A stretch of DNA of 61,389 nt, from IMG/VR virus record IMGVR_UViG_3300025132_007241, positions 1 to 61,389 of that record; one strand, written 5' to 3'. The notes below the pieces were generated by a model. It did no database searches. It had not been told where the DNA came from and saw nothing but the letters and a program-made list of their open reading frames with translations. Of the stretch, positions 51,182 to 60,630 are shown in pieces (within the stretch, counting starts at the first letter, position 1; every line of letters begins with the position of its first letter). Source of the DNA: a virus. The position numbers and the translations under genes are program-made.

Positions 51182-53803
51182 ATGTTTGCTACCGGACCCT
51201 ACAACCGCCCCGTGCCTTTTGTCACACTCCAGGGAGCTATGGTTAGTGATAATGTTGATGGACAAAATCTAAACATTTCGCTGGAAATTTCCAATGAGGT
51301 CTCTAAAGTTCCCAACCTGGTGCGGTTCTCCAATTATTGTTTAGTTCTTTCGGATAGGACAAAGTTTAATTCCCTGGTATCAAATCCGACTCGTCTCATG
51401 AGTCATGTCATGGGAGATAAAAAGAATGTTCGTTCATTTGCGCTCGGCAAGGGAGACTTCGCGGTTAAGACAGTCCTCGACTCCACCCGTGGAACATACA
51501 TTTTTAATAATACTCATACTATTACGCGCGCCGTTCCAAAAACCCAGCAGCTGTATGTGGCAGTTGTTTCCTTTATTGAGCACAAGGATCGCATGCTTTT
51601 TGGCAACCTCACTAAGGAGATCATTCTTGCTAAAAACCAGACCCCAACAAATTCGTACATTTATCGATTGACCGAGACTGTTTCGGGATATGGTAAAGAA
51701 GGTGCCATATGGACTGGAGGGGTTCATCGTCATGAGGGCATTTTTATGGCCGGCAACACTCATATAACCGACAAGCACCCAGAAGTCAGCCAGGAAGTGG
51801 TCTTAAACTCCAAAATTAAAGACTTACGTGTTCTAAAAGAGGCGCAAGCGTTCTCTGTTATCGCAGGACCCAACACTAGTAATACGTCTTATCTCTCCCC
51901 TATCACGCTTTCGCGAAACGTTGATGGCAATGTACATGGATTATTTTCGCTGAGCCACATAGACTTTGCTAGAGAAAATACTCAATTTGGAGCACTCATC
52001 AAAAATGCAGACTCCCTCCTCTCGGCGTCCCCGCTAGAGGATATTGTAGTGTACCAGAAGGTAGTAAAAGAAGATGCTTCGGGTAATGCCCTTACTCCGG
52101 GTCGTCCCTCGCGGTGTGCTATTACGGAAGTTAGCACTTTTAAACAAGTTGCATCCTTGAATAACGGACTACAACTTGTGAATGGATTTAATAGTAACCA
52201 AATTCTTAATTTTTCTTTTATTGATACGGCTGCCCAAGAATATCAATCCAACATGCTAGAGTATAAGGTGGAAATTGTTCTTAAGGACGAAACTAAGGAA
52301 GCTATGCAGTTGATCACGCAAAGCCTAGCAACCAGCCTGAAAGTGCAGGAAACCGCACAAGACTCCTTAGCTCCCAATCAGCTCAAGTCTTTGGTGGACG
52401 CTTACTTAGCCGCAGTAGGATATCTTTTGGGACAAAACGCATTTCGCACGAGGGGTGCTTCGTCATTCCAGCAGAATCTTCTTGCGCTGATAAATGGCGG
52501 CACTGAATTCCGAGGACAAGTTATTGAACTTATTAGGAATTTTGCCGTTGGTGTTACGGCAGCCACCCAGCCCAACAAAAATATTACATATGGCGGAGCC
52601 GACTATAAGTCATTCATCTATCGCTCAAAAAAGGACAATACCGTAAGACTGACACATACTTTCCAAGATAAGCTTAGGATTCTGTATCGTAAGGGGATTG
52701 GTCTTGAATACGTCGACGCTACAATCTTAAATTCCGGAACCCCTGTTCCCGGAATCAGTCATCCCAGCCTAGAATCCCGTGTCACGGTAGAGGTGGAAAA
52801 ATATGCTCTAAACAACCCTAATGCTGGAGCTATAAACAAATATGGGTATCTCACCCCCGTCGCAGCAAGATTGCGAGACAACCCTATTGTGGTGCCGTCA
52901 ACAAGCCTGGTGAACAGCACCAAGAACTTCGCAGGAATTATTCGCAGCACAATTGATACAAATCCTGCCCTCTCACTGGAGCCAGCCAAAAGTGTAAGTA
53001 CCAACATGGTTGAAACTTTGAGTCAAGCTGGCGTGGGAGTTAAGACCAATAATATTAGTATTGTTGAAATTGCTAATGCTAGCGAGACCCAAGGCGAACA
53101 GACCACAGATTCTACGAGCTATTTGCCGAGTGGATCGGGCTTTGCAACAGTGGACACTCCCCAAGATTTCATCGTCAGCGGATCCTCAGAGGGGATAGCA
53201 TTTTCGAATGTTATCCCTGAGCGCCTGGAAGCTTCCCCGTTGGTTAACACCATGGTCAATCAAACCATCACAAATTTCTCAGTAATCAGCGCAATCACTA
53301 ATCAGGCCAACATTGCGGGCTCAATCCCACTACAAAAAGCTACAGAGGATGCCAACGCATTGCTCGCCGCCGATTCGATGACAAACCTAGTTAACTTCGG
53401 ATCCATTGTGCAAATTCAATATTTAACCAATTACTCTCAAATCTCGGGTATTCGCCAGCAGAATTGGGAGTTGCTAACATCCCAGGTTTATGAGAGAGTC
53501 CGCACTGCCGGCGCCTCCTTGTTGTGTCGTCTGGTTCTGATGTCTGAAACATTGAACGCTCCCAATATTGTAGACCTAAAGCCGCTAGCTTCGCTGTTTG
53601 TTCTGGGACCAACCCCCCAAACTAGACCGCAATTGAGTTACCAGGAGAGTTTTGCGCAGATAAAAAATAATCTACAACAGACAAACAGTCAAGTATTAAC
53701 AACTATGGATTCTTCTGATACTCTATACGCGGCTAACATTCCAATGGCGACACAGACAACTCGCCCCGCTAGCCCGCAACCTACTGAAGGGAGAGGATAC
53801 TAG
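51182..53803 (+). CDS. Virion structural protein, unknown (873 residues)
   Basis: An 873-residue beta-rich protein with a basic N-terminal half and a Ser/Thr-rich C-terminal half. A segment around residue 380-430 is alpha-helical (VQETAQDSLAPNQLKSLVDAY). No catalytic motif is recognised. It lies among structural genes and starts 2 bases after the previous stop. It is probably a tail or baseplate periphery component. Confidence 0.6.
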   Translation: MFATGPYNRPVPFVTLQGAMVSDNVDGQNLNISLEISNEVSKVPNLVRFSNYCLVLSDRTKFNSLVSNPTRLMSHVMGDKKNVRSFALGKGDFAVKTVLDSTRGTYIFNNTHTITRAVPKTQQLYVAVVSFIEHKDRMLFGNLTKEIILAKNQTPTNSYIYRLTETVSGYGKEGAIWTGGVHRHEGIFMAGNTHITDKHPEVSQEVVLNSKIKDLRVLKEAQAFSVIAGPNTSNTSYLSPITLSRNVDGNVHGLFSLSHIDFARENTQFGALIKNADSLLSASPLEDIVVYQKVVKEDASGNALTPGRPSRCAITEVSTFKQVASLNNGLQLVNGFNSNQILNFSFIDTAAQEYQSNMLEYKVEIVLKDETKEAMQLITQSLATSLKVQETAQDSLAPNQLKSLVDAYLAAVGYLLGQNAFRTRGASSFQQNLLALINGGTEFRGQVIELIRNFAVGVTAATQPNKNITYGGADYKSFIYRSKKDNTVRLTHTFQDKLRILYRKGIGLEYVDATILNSGTPVPGISHPSLESRVTVEVEKYALNNPNAGAINKYGYLTPVAARLRDNPIVVPSTSLVNSTKNFAGIIRSTIDTNPALSLEPAKSVSTNMVETLSQAGVGVKTNNISIVEIANASETQGEQTTDSTSYLPSGSGFATVDTPQDFIVSGSSEGIAFSNVIPERLEASPLVNTMVNQTITNFSVISAITNQANIAGSIPLQKATEDANALLAADSMTNLVNFGSIVQIQYLTNYSQISGIRQQNWELLTSQVYERVRTAGASLLCRLVLMSETLNAPNIVDLKPLASLFVLGPTPQTRPQLSYQESFAQIKNNLQQTNSQVLTTMDSSDTLYAANIPMATQTTRPASPQPTEGRGY

Positions 53804-53805
53804 TC

Positions 53806-56643
53806 ATGGCAAACGCGGCATATCAGGACAAACTCACCATTGTTAACACTGAAATGGCAGGAACAGTTGATCGACTGGCTAATCCTACAGGATATCATCC
53901 TTTGGTGAGGGAGGAGTGGGGAATTGAAGACCGGTTCAGAGGATTGATGGGGAAGTATTATACGCCTGTTTTTACAAACAGCCCCACCTTAGCGTCCGTT
54001 GCCATGATAAGTTATAGCGAGGTCTACAATAGTCCCGTGACATATGCGTTTGTCCCACTTCAGGGCAGCGACCTTACGCTGGGACAACAAGTACTTGGAG
54101 GCAACGAGGGTACTAACTTAATGTTTGATATGACGGTTGAGCCTTCGCCCGAATTGGGAGCCGCCGGTAAAAACACAATCACCCTTACCTTTGACGACGC
54201 AGGATGGAAGAGCCCAGGATATCAGCTTTCCTGGCCAGCAGCCGAAACATATTTTGACACGCAGCCCCCGAGATCTTCGGTCCCAGTAACCGACTCAGAG
54301 ATAGCCACTCGACTTACTCGGCTTTTAGGAACAAATACCGATAGTCTTCCTTATGCTCGCCTAGGCGCTAGCCCGTCTAGTGTAGCGCAAGCTATCGTGG
54401 ACGACGAGCCGGTTCCCGGCACACCAGTTCGTGGAACCTTTTTTGGGAGTGGACAGTTTATAGACTATGCATTTGAAATGCACGCCCCATCTGCGCATGC
54501 AACAATCCGCGAAAAAGCAGAAGATCGACTTTCGCTTGAATCGAATTATGTCCAGTACATCGATTCCATCCCCGCGTTAGAGGATGTGTTTGCCAATGAT
54601 GCGGTAACAGAGAATCTGCTCCCCAACGTCTACTATCTTCAGCTTGAATTACAAAACACTGGCTCAACACCACTAGCCAACGGTAGGTACGTCGACGCTT
54701 TACAGCTTAAATACAACAACAATTATAACGGTTCCTATGTGGACTGGTTCCGTAACTTGGGACAGGGACAATTTACTGAACGCAATATTAAGCAGTTTTA
54801 CGAGCAATATGTTAAGGGGCTAAACAATGCTCTTATAGATGACAACATTGATGCCTTGAACCAAGCTTTGGCATACACTAAGAATCTCTTTATCCTCCAT
54901 CGAGATAGGGACCTGTTAAAGGCGGAGACTATCAATGTTGGTACGACCCCCTTTTACAACGAGATAAGAATCCCAGCCGACAACCCTATTGGTTACAAAT
55001 CAGAGGTATCGGTCTTGGGAGATGTGGTAGCCGAAGCCGAGTTCGATGACAACAACCTTATAGATCTTCTACAGTATAGCGCCATTGAGAATTTAGAGTC
55101 TTCAAATAGTGCGGCTCTGTCATTCACAGCAGTGCTAAAAAAGATCAACACTGCAGCTGGTTACAGCACCCCAGCTGATGTTACATACACTCTCAACGAA
55201 GGCACCTATACGTCGGTCTATAATGTCAACACCAAACTCGATCTGTTTTTGGGAGCCGGTTTACCCGAGTCTCCTGGCTTGATGTCTTTACCCTCACCGA
55301 TGGGACCCAGTCCGGCACCTCCTCCCTTAGCAATGCCACAAGATAATGCCCCCGTGGGCGGACAACTGGCTCAGGCAATTGAGGACGATTCCCTCGTTGG
55401 GGCGCAACAAGCCTCCTCGCTCAATAATCGTCCTGCCGCAGGTATTGAAGTGAGCCCTTCGACAGAAGCCTGCTTTGATATGTTAGGTAACGCCACGGAA
55501 GTTAATCGTACATATTCTCAAATTATTAACGGACAATTCTGCCACGTTGAGACTCTGATGTTTGTGGTAAAGAAATACCGAGTTCAGGATGCAGGTGAGA
55601 CTCTGGTACAAACCTTCTACTTAACAAATCGCTTTGATGGTGACGATATAGTATTTTATGACTCCCAGGTAAAAACTAAACAAAAATATCGTTACGACAT
55701 TCAAAAAGTCGTAATTGTTTTTGGCAGCAAGTATAGCTATGACGGCAACCCTCGCTTTCTTCCTACGACAAGCCCAAGAGACGTACTACAGCGCACGACT
55801 TACCAGGGTACTGTTGATTGCACGGTAGAGCCTTCCTACATGCAGGCATTACTCGTGCCGCATGTGGTAGGGGGAATCGTGACGGTCCTAGATGACAAGC
55901 CTCCGATCGCGCCTGATATGTCTTTTTACTCCTTCCGCGGCGTGAACAATCAGTTAAAGATTTTATTACAGCCTACCACAGGAGTTCGAACTGAAAAGCC
56001 AGTGCGGATTGAGCCTACAGATACGCAATTATTTTTGGATGAATATTTAGCCCAAACAGGTATCGATGTTGACACCATCGGGGGAATCCCTGAATTGGAG
56101 TTTAGATCCGATGATCCCGTAGATGCGTATCAAGTGTTTAAGATCACCAAAAAACCTGAGTCTTATGCCGACTTTGCCGGGAGCTTAATAGAAGTTAACC
56201 CCAGACTTGGTCGCGCTGGTGCCCTAGATGAGTTAATATTACCAAACACAGTTTATTATTATTGTGCACGCGCAGTAGATATAAACGGGAACGTCTCTAA
56301 TCCTACTCACATCTTTGAAATCGAGATGGTAGACAATGCAGGGCAGATATTTTTGAGACAAGAGATATTTACTTTCGAAACAGCAAAACCAAAGTTTACT
56401 ACACAAGGAAGAAGATTTATTTACATAGAGCCCACTCTCCAGCAGCTTGCGCTACCGGATACCCAAAATGTGGGACAAGCTAACATTTATAATCCACCCA
56501 ATTCCTCTATACTTGGAGCCCCAAACATTTCTAAAGTGTGGGGGGAGACATACAAAATTCGAGTGAGAAGCACCAAGACAGGAAGAAAACTGGATCTAAA
56601 TGTTACATTTAAGAACACTGGGATTGTAAATCCTAGCGAATAA
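53806..56643 (+). CDS. Virion structural protein, unknown (945 residues)
   Basis: A 945-residue protein. The middle has a proline-rich flexible stretch (about 495-525, with PSPMGPSPAPPPLAMP), which separates two beta-rich halves. The C-terminal half has an NTVYYYCARAVDINGN segment near 815-830 that resembles a fibronectin-type III strand pair. No catalytic motif is seen. It starts 2 bases after the previous stop. A gap of 37 bp follows, the widest in the tail region. Confidence 0.6.
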   Translation: MANAAYQDKLTIVNTEMAGTVDRLANPTGYHPLVREEWGIEDRFRGLMGKYYTPVFTNSPTLASVAMISYSEVYNSPVTYAFVPLQGSDLTLGQQVLGGNEGTNLMFDMTVEPSPELGAAGKNTITLTFDDAGWKSPGYQLSWPAAETYFDTQPPRSSVPVTDSEIATRLTRLLGTNTDSLPYARLGASPSSVAQAIVDDEPVPGTPVRGTFFGSGQFIDYAFEMHAPSAHATIREKAEDRLSLESNYVQYIDSIPALEDVFANDAVTENLLPNVYYLQLELQNTGSTPLANGRYVDALQLKYNNNYNGSYVDWFRNLGQGQFTERNIKQFYEQYVKGLNNALIDDNIDALNQALAYTKNLFILHRDRDLLKAETINVGTTPFYNEIRIPADNPIGYKSEVSVLGDVVAEAEFDDNNLIDLLQYSAIENLESSNSAALSFTAVLKKINTAAGYSTPADVTYTLNEGTYTSVYNVNTKLDLFLGAGLPESPGLMSLPSPMGPSPAPPPLAMPQDNAPVGGQLAQAIEDDSLVGAQQASSLNNRPAAGIEVSPSTEACFDMLGNATEVNRTYSQIINGQFCHVETLMFVVKKYRVQDAGETLVQTFYLTNRFDGDDIVFYDSQVKTKQKYRYDIQKVVIVFGSKYSYDGNPRFLPTTSPRDVLQRTTYQGTVDCTVEPSYMQALLVPHVVGGIVTVLDDKPPIAPDMSFYSFRGVNNQLKILLQPTTGVRTEKPVRIEPTDTQLFLDEYLAQTGIDVDTIGGIPELEFRSDDPVDAYQVFKITKKPESYADFAGSLIEVNPRLGRAGALDELILPNTVYYYCARAVDINGNVSNPTHIFEIEMVDNAGQIFLRQEIFTFETAKPKFTTQGRRFIYIEPTLQQLALPDTQNVGQANIYNPPNSSILGAPNISKVWGETYKIRVRSTKTGRKLDLNVTFKNTGIVNPSE

Positions 56644-56680
56644 AGACATTTAAGACTATTTATATGAAGAGGACAATAGC

Positions 56681-57622
56681 ATGGGATTCTTAGATAACTC
56701 TGGCGATATTATTTTAGACGCCGTTTTGACTGACCTGGGTCGAAAAAGACTCGCCGAGGGCAACGGTCGTTTTAGCATTGCAAAGTTTGCGATGGGCGAC
56801 GACGAAATCGATTATGGACTGTATGACAAGAACAACACTAGCGGCTCCGCCTACTACGATGTAAGCATTCTGCAGACGCCAGTTCTGGAAGCATTCACCA
56901 ATAACATGTCAAGCATGAAATCGCGACTCATGTCCTATGCCCAGAATGACCTCCTCTATTTACCGGTCGTAGAAGTCTTTAATATTGGCGACTCGGCACT
57001 CAACTCTAGCCTTTCCAGCTATCTGGTACTAGTTGACGAAGAAACAGTCAATTCTCTCACCACCGATAACAACTCTCTTGATGCGGGTCTTCTCAACGGC
57101 TTCCGTCCGGACCTGGGTGATAATCTTTTACGCGCCGACCAGGGACTCAACACCGGCGAACTCTCCTCTGACTCGGTGATTAACCCAACACTTCTTGAGA
57201 CCCAGTATTTTATTCAGATAGATAATCGCCTAGGATTTCTCTCGCCTCAGCAGGGTGGCGATGCCAGCACATCCGCGGCGTTTAACCCCACATCAATTGA
57301 TGATGATAACATTGCCACATATGTCTTCTCGATGGATGATGGTACCCGCGTGCTCTCCTCGATTGCCCCGGGCGCTGCATCACAGATTGCTGGTCCCCGA
57401 GGAAGCCGCGTGAGCTTCAAGGTTGGATCGTCCCTAAGCACAAGGACTAGTACCTTCTTGTTCGATCAGTTGGGGAGCCAAGGCACAGCTGCAATTACAA
57501 GCGGAACCAAGACCCTGGCAGCTGCCAATTATAAGTTCATCGATACCACAGTGCGAATCTCTGGTGTATCGACTGGATACACATTGGACGTCCCCTTCCG
57601 CTTTGTAAAGAAGACTAGTTAA
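56681..57622 (+). CDS. Virion structural protein, unknown (313 residues)
   Basis: A 313-residue protein. The start GDIILDAVLTDLGRKRLAEG (residues 8-27), then KFAMGDDEIDYGLYD, is of a type seen in pelagic phage structural modules, as far as I recall. It has a Ser/Thr/Asp-rich middle and a basic last 20 residues. AAGAGGA upstream is a good ribosome site. It is followed by two genes whose products share C-terminal similarity with each other, and this one may be a shorter relative by layout, but I cannot show clear identity. Confidence 0.65.
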   Translation: MGFLDNSGDIILDAVLTDLGRKRLAEGNGRFSIAKFAMGDDEIDYGLYDKNNTSGSAYYDVSILQTPVLEAFTNNMSSMKSRLMSYAQNDLLYLPVVEVFNIGDSALNSSLSSYLVLVDEETVNSLTTDNNSLDAGLLNGFRPDLGDNLLRADQGLNTGELSSDSVINPTLLETQYFIQIDNRLGFLSPQQGGDASTSAAFNPTSIDDDNIATYVFSMDDGTRVLSSIAPGAASQIAGPRGSRVSFKVGSSLSTRTSTFLFDQLGSQGTAAITSGTKTLAAANYKFIDTTVRISGVSTGYTLDVPFRFVKKTS

Positions 57623-57636
57623 TAAAGGAAACAATA

Positions 57637-58764
57637 ATGGCCACTTCATTCAAAACTTTTGACCCCACAAAAGACTCGGTTGTAACCAGGAACCTCCTTC
57701 ACGAGGCTATCCCGATCACAGGCACGATTGTATCAGGAACGTACGCAGACAACAACATCAAGAACTATGCCCATGGCATGTTCCAGTCGGTATATGACTA
57801 TCCGTTCCTCAGCTCCTCCGCCAACCATATCTTTGATATCACACTCGGATTCCCAGCGGCATCGTCGCTTTCGCGGTCCTATGGTACCACGACGCAGCAG
57901 TCAAAGAAAATTAACCTCTACAACCAGATGGCTCAGGTCCTTGCGGGATATGACGCCAATGGTGCTATTCGACGCTTTGATGAGGATGGGGACCTCACAG
58001 GCGGCACGAAGATTGATGAGGCTTACTTCATTAACTTCACGCGACTTCTTTCCAAGGACGAGGTCAAGAAAGGCAGCTTCTCGCTTAAACTCAACGTTGG
58101 CGCCCCGGGATTCTCGGGATACACCAGTCTTTCTAAAGATACGCTCACAATCACTGACAAGAGTGGATCCAACGGCTACAAGGTTAACTCTCCAGCAGGC
58201 GAGTATGGCGTACTCTTCGCCACAGGTTCTGGTAAAGTCTGGAATCAGTCGGCTGGTGGTTACAACGCCAAGTGGGATCGGGGCTATGCTAAGGTCGGTT
58301 TGATTTATTATCAGGCTGGCATTGTTGTATTGAGTTCCTCTGTTTTTGGAAGCCTACTATCCTCTTCGGTTAGTATGAGTCGTACGGAAGGTGTTCGCGG
58401 TCCAGCGATCATGCTCAGTGCGAGCGTCGACGGTAACTTTATTAGTTCGTCAATTTCTGGAAACTGCGATAATCTTCGCCACCGCGTGCAGAATATCTCC
58501 TTCAACAACTCTACAGAATTGAACTCCACAGTTTACTTCTGCCGAGCCAACAACACGGACTTTAACTACTCCAGTAACCCAACCTACTTGAGTTCTAGCA
58601 AGATTGTTGTTAAGAATAACTCTCAGGATGTACCAGTATCGTATGTGACTTCGGTTGGTCTGTACTCTGGAGATAATGAGTTGCTGGCTGTTGCTAAACT
58701 CTCTGAGCCTCTGAAGAAGGACCCAACAACGGAGTTCACTATTAGAGTCCGTCTAGACTACTAA
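57637..58764 (+). CDS. Virion structural protein, paralogue A (375 residues)
   Basis: A 375-residue beta-rich protein. The last 40 residues (SVGLYSGDNELLAVAKL then SEPLKK) closely mirror the C-terminus of the next gene. The middle has a YYQAGIVVLSS stretch and a SSNPTYLSSSK stretch that also have matches downstream. AAAGGAAACAATA precedes the ATG. It is probably a tail or baseplate decoration protein. The N-terminal half is unrelated to the next gene. Confidence 0.68.
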   Translation: MATSFKTFDPTKDSVVTRNLLHEAIPITGTIVSGTYADNNIKNYAHGMFQSVYDYPFLSSSANHIFDITLGFPAASSLSRSYGTTTQQSKKINLYNQMAQVLAGYDANGAIRRFDEDGDLTGGTKIDEAYFINFTRLLSKDEVKKGSFSLKLNVGAPGFSGYTSLSKDTLTITDKSGSNGYKVNSPAGEYGVLFATGSGKVWNQSAGGYNAKWDRGYAKVGLIYYQAGIVVLSSSVFGSLLSSSVSMSRTEGVRGPAIMLSASVDGNFISSSISGNCDNLRHRVQNISFNNSTELNSTVYFCRANNTDFNYSSNPTYLSSSKIVVKNNSQDVPVSYVTSVGLYSGDNELLAVAKLSEPLKKDPTTEFTIRVRLDY

Positions 58765-58785
58765 TGAAGATGATGTGGTCATGGC

Positions 58786-60096
58786 ATGCCGTACTATAAG
58801 TTTAAGAAAAATGAGATCTATAGAAACAATCTAAAGACTTACCCTAGTATTAAATTTGTAACTTATAGTGGCTCGTCATTTTACAACGACACTCCTAATA
58901 TTTCTGGCGCCTTCGCTAGCCCAATTCGACTAACTGATTCAAGCCATATCTCGCTCTATGAGATGAATGTGGACAGGATCAGTTCATCCACGGGGCGCTT
59001 CATCGGCTCTGCACCGGCAGGTCCCACTGCCGTTCCAGACAACGGATTAATTTACTCCTATGTTGTGAAGAACGGGTCACGCATGGGCTTCCGCACTCTG
59101 GCGTCGACCGCCTCATGGAATTCTTCTGAGTACGGGCAGGTAATGTTTGGGAATTTCCCCTACACTGCCAGCATTTCGAAAGAATTTTATCACGCGGAAA
59201 CCCCCAGATCCGGGACGACCGCCGCAGCTCCGGGTGATGGTTATAAGTCAGGGTCTGTCTCGCACTTGCTGGCACTGAAGAACACAATTAACTATTACGA
59301 GTACGTCAACCCCGACTTCCAGTACTCCTCGTCAGTTAGAGATTTTAACTCTATTGATGTGGGGCTCATCAATGTGCCCACCATTTTCTATGGGTCGTCG
59401 ATTAAAAAGGGCACTATTGATCTTAAGTATTATATCACCGGTACACTTTTGGCCCGTGCTCAAGACAAATATAAAAATGGTCTCTTGTATTCAACATATG
59501 GAGTTATGTCGGGAAGCGTTATCGGACTAGCTTTGTACAACGAGGGCTTCCTGATCCTTACCAGCTCTGCTAATCTTACAGTGGCTAGTGCCCCGCATAA
59601 AGACTATTACACTAGTTCCGCTGGACGAACGAGTCCTCGCTGGACCTTCTTTGGGCAGTCTACTCGCTCTGTTCTGACATCTTCTGCTGATGGACTTAGT
59701 CCAGTCGTCAGCACAGCTTATCGCCCCGCCCCTGCTAGTGCATCTTTTATAATGGATATGAGCGGTACCACCACTACCCAGACGATTACGATGTTTGCTA
59801 ACGCCAAAAAGGGAGCACTTAACCAATCGAATAATCCAACATTCCTTCAATACTCTACCAACAATTACGCAGGTAGCGGGAGCAAGTCCTACATTGAGAA
59901 TGATAAGCTGCAAATTAAGAATGTTGTCAGTTCAGCGTACGCTGACCCAACTGGATCCTTTGAAAAAACAACCTACATCTCCAAGGTGGGTATCTACGAC
60001 GAGAACCAGAACCTGATTGCAATCGCTAAATTAGCTACCCCCGTGAGAAAAACAGTTGAGAGAGATTTTACTTTTAAGATCAAGCTCGATCTCTGA
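58786..60096 (+). CDS. Virion structural protein, paralogue B (436 residues)
   Basis: A 436-residue protein that is paralogous to 57637-58764 over its second half. Paired segments are IGLALYNEGFLILTSS with VGLIYYQAGIVVLSS, SNNPTFLQYS with SSNPTYLSSS, and the C-terminal KVGIYDENQNLIAIAKL with SVGLYSGDNELLAVAKL. The first 200 residues differ (MPYYKFKKNEIYRNNL start). The two genes probably arose by tandem duplication with N-terminal replacement. It is the last structural gene before the replication genes. Confidence 0.7.
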   Translation: MPYYKFKKNEIYRNNLKTYPSIKFVTYSGSSFYNDTPNISGAFASPIRLTDSSHISLYEMNVDRISSSTGRFIGSAPAGPTAVPDNGLIYSYVVKNGSRMGFRTLASTASWNSSEYGQVMFGNFPYTASISKEFYHAETPRSGTTAAAPGDGYKSGSVSHLLALKNTINYYEYVNPDFQYSSSVRDFNSIDVGLINVPTIFYGSSIKKGTIDLKYYITGTLLARAQDKYKNGLLYSTYGVMSGSVIGLALYNEGFLILTSSANLTVASAPHKDYYTSSAGRTSPRWTFFGQSTRSVLTSSADGLSPVVSTAYRPAPASASFIMDMSGTTTTQTITMFANAKKGALNQSNNPTFLQYSTNNYAGSGSKSYIENDKLQIKNVVSSAYADPTGSFEKTTYISKVGIYDENQNLIAIAKLATPVRKTVERDFTFKIKLDL

Positions 60097-60108
60097 TAAC
60101 ATGCCTTT

Positions 60109-60630
60109 ATGATTTTAGGGTTAGATATTTCGACCAGTATTACTGGCTACACAATTTTAGATTTTCAAGGCAACATCTTAGTCTGCAATCACATTGACTT
60201 AAGAAAAGAAAAAGATTTCTTTAAGAAAGTAGAAATTGTCAACGCCGAACTTCAGAAGATTGATTCCAACTACGAGATACAAAAAGTTTATATAGAGCAA
60301 TCTCTTCAGTCTTTTCGGTCTGGGTTCTCATCGGCACAGACATTGTCTCTTTTGTCAAAAATTAATGGCATTATTTCATGGCTGTGCTACAATACGTTTG
60401 GTGGCACCCCGGAATATATTGCTGCCACATCTGCTAGGAAGACTTGTGGTATCAAGGTTCCCAAGGGACACAAGGCAAAAGACGTCGCTCTTCAATTTGT
60501 TCTTGACAACGTACCCTCCTTTGATATAGAATATACAAGATACGGCAATCCAAAGGCTGGTTATGCTGACCGGTCGGATAGCTATGTGATTGCAAAGGCA
60601 GGGTGGATCCGTGAAAGCAAAGAAGCTTAA
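60109..60630 (+). CDS. RuvC-like Holliday junction resolvase/nuclease
   Basis: A 173-residue RNase-H-fold nuclease. It starts MILGLDISTSITGYTILD, where Asp6 is the first catalytic acid of RuvC-type enzymes. VYIEQSLQSFRSGFSSAQTLSLL (about 64-86) gives the Glu, and the C-terminal AGYADRSDSYVIAKAG (about 150-165) supplies the last Asp pair. It would cleave Holliday junctions or branched DNA before packaging. It is shorter than E. coli RuvC only by the tail. The next gene, a primase, starts within its last 20 bases, so replication genes are coupled. Confidence 0.85.
   Translation: MILGLDISTSITGYTILDFQGNILVCNHIDLRKEKDFFKKVEIVNAELQKIDSNYEIQKVYIEQSLQSFRSGFSSAQTLSLLSKINGIISWLCYNTFGGTPEYIAATSARKTCGIKVPKGHKAKDVALQFVLDNVPSFDIEYTRYGNPKAGYADRSDSYVIAKAGWIRESKEA

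Noticed and set aside
56657-56664. TATTTATA before 56681, the exact reverse complement of the T4 late promoter
   Set aside because: Its orientation would drive the minus strand, which has no genes here; a chance match in AT-rich spacer is likelier.
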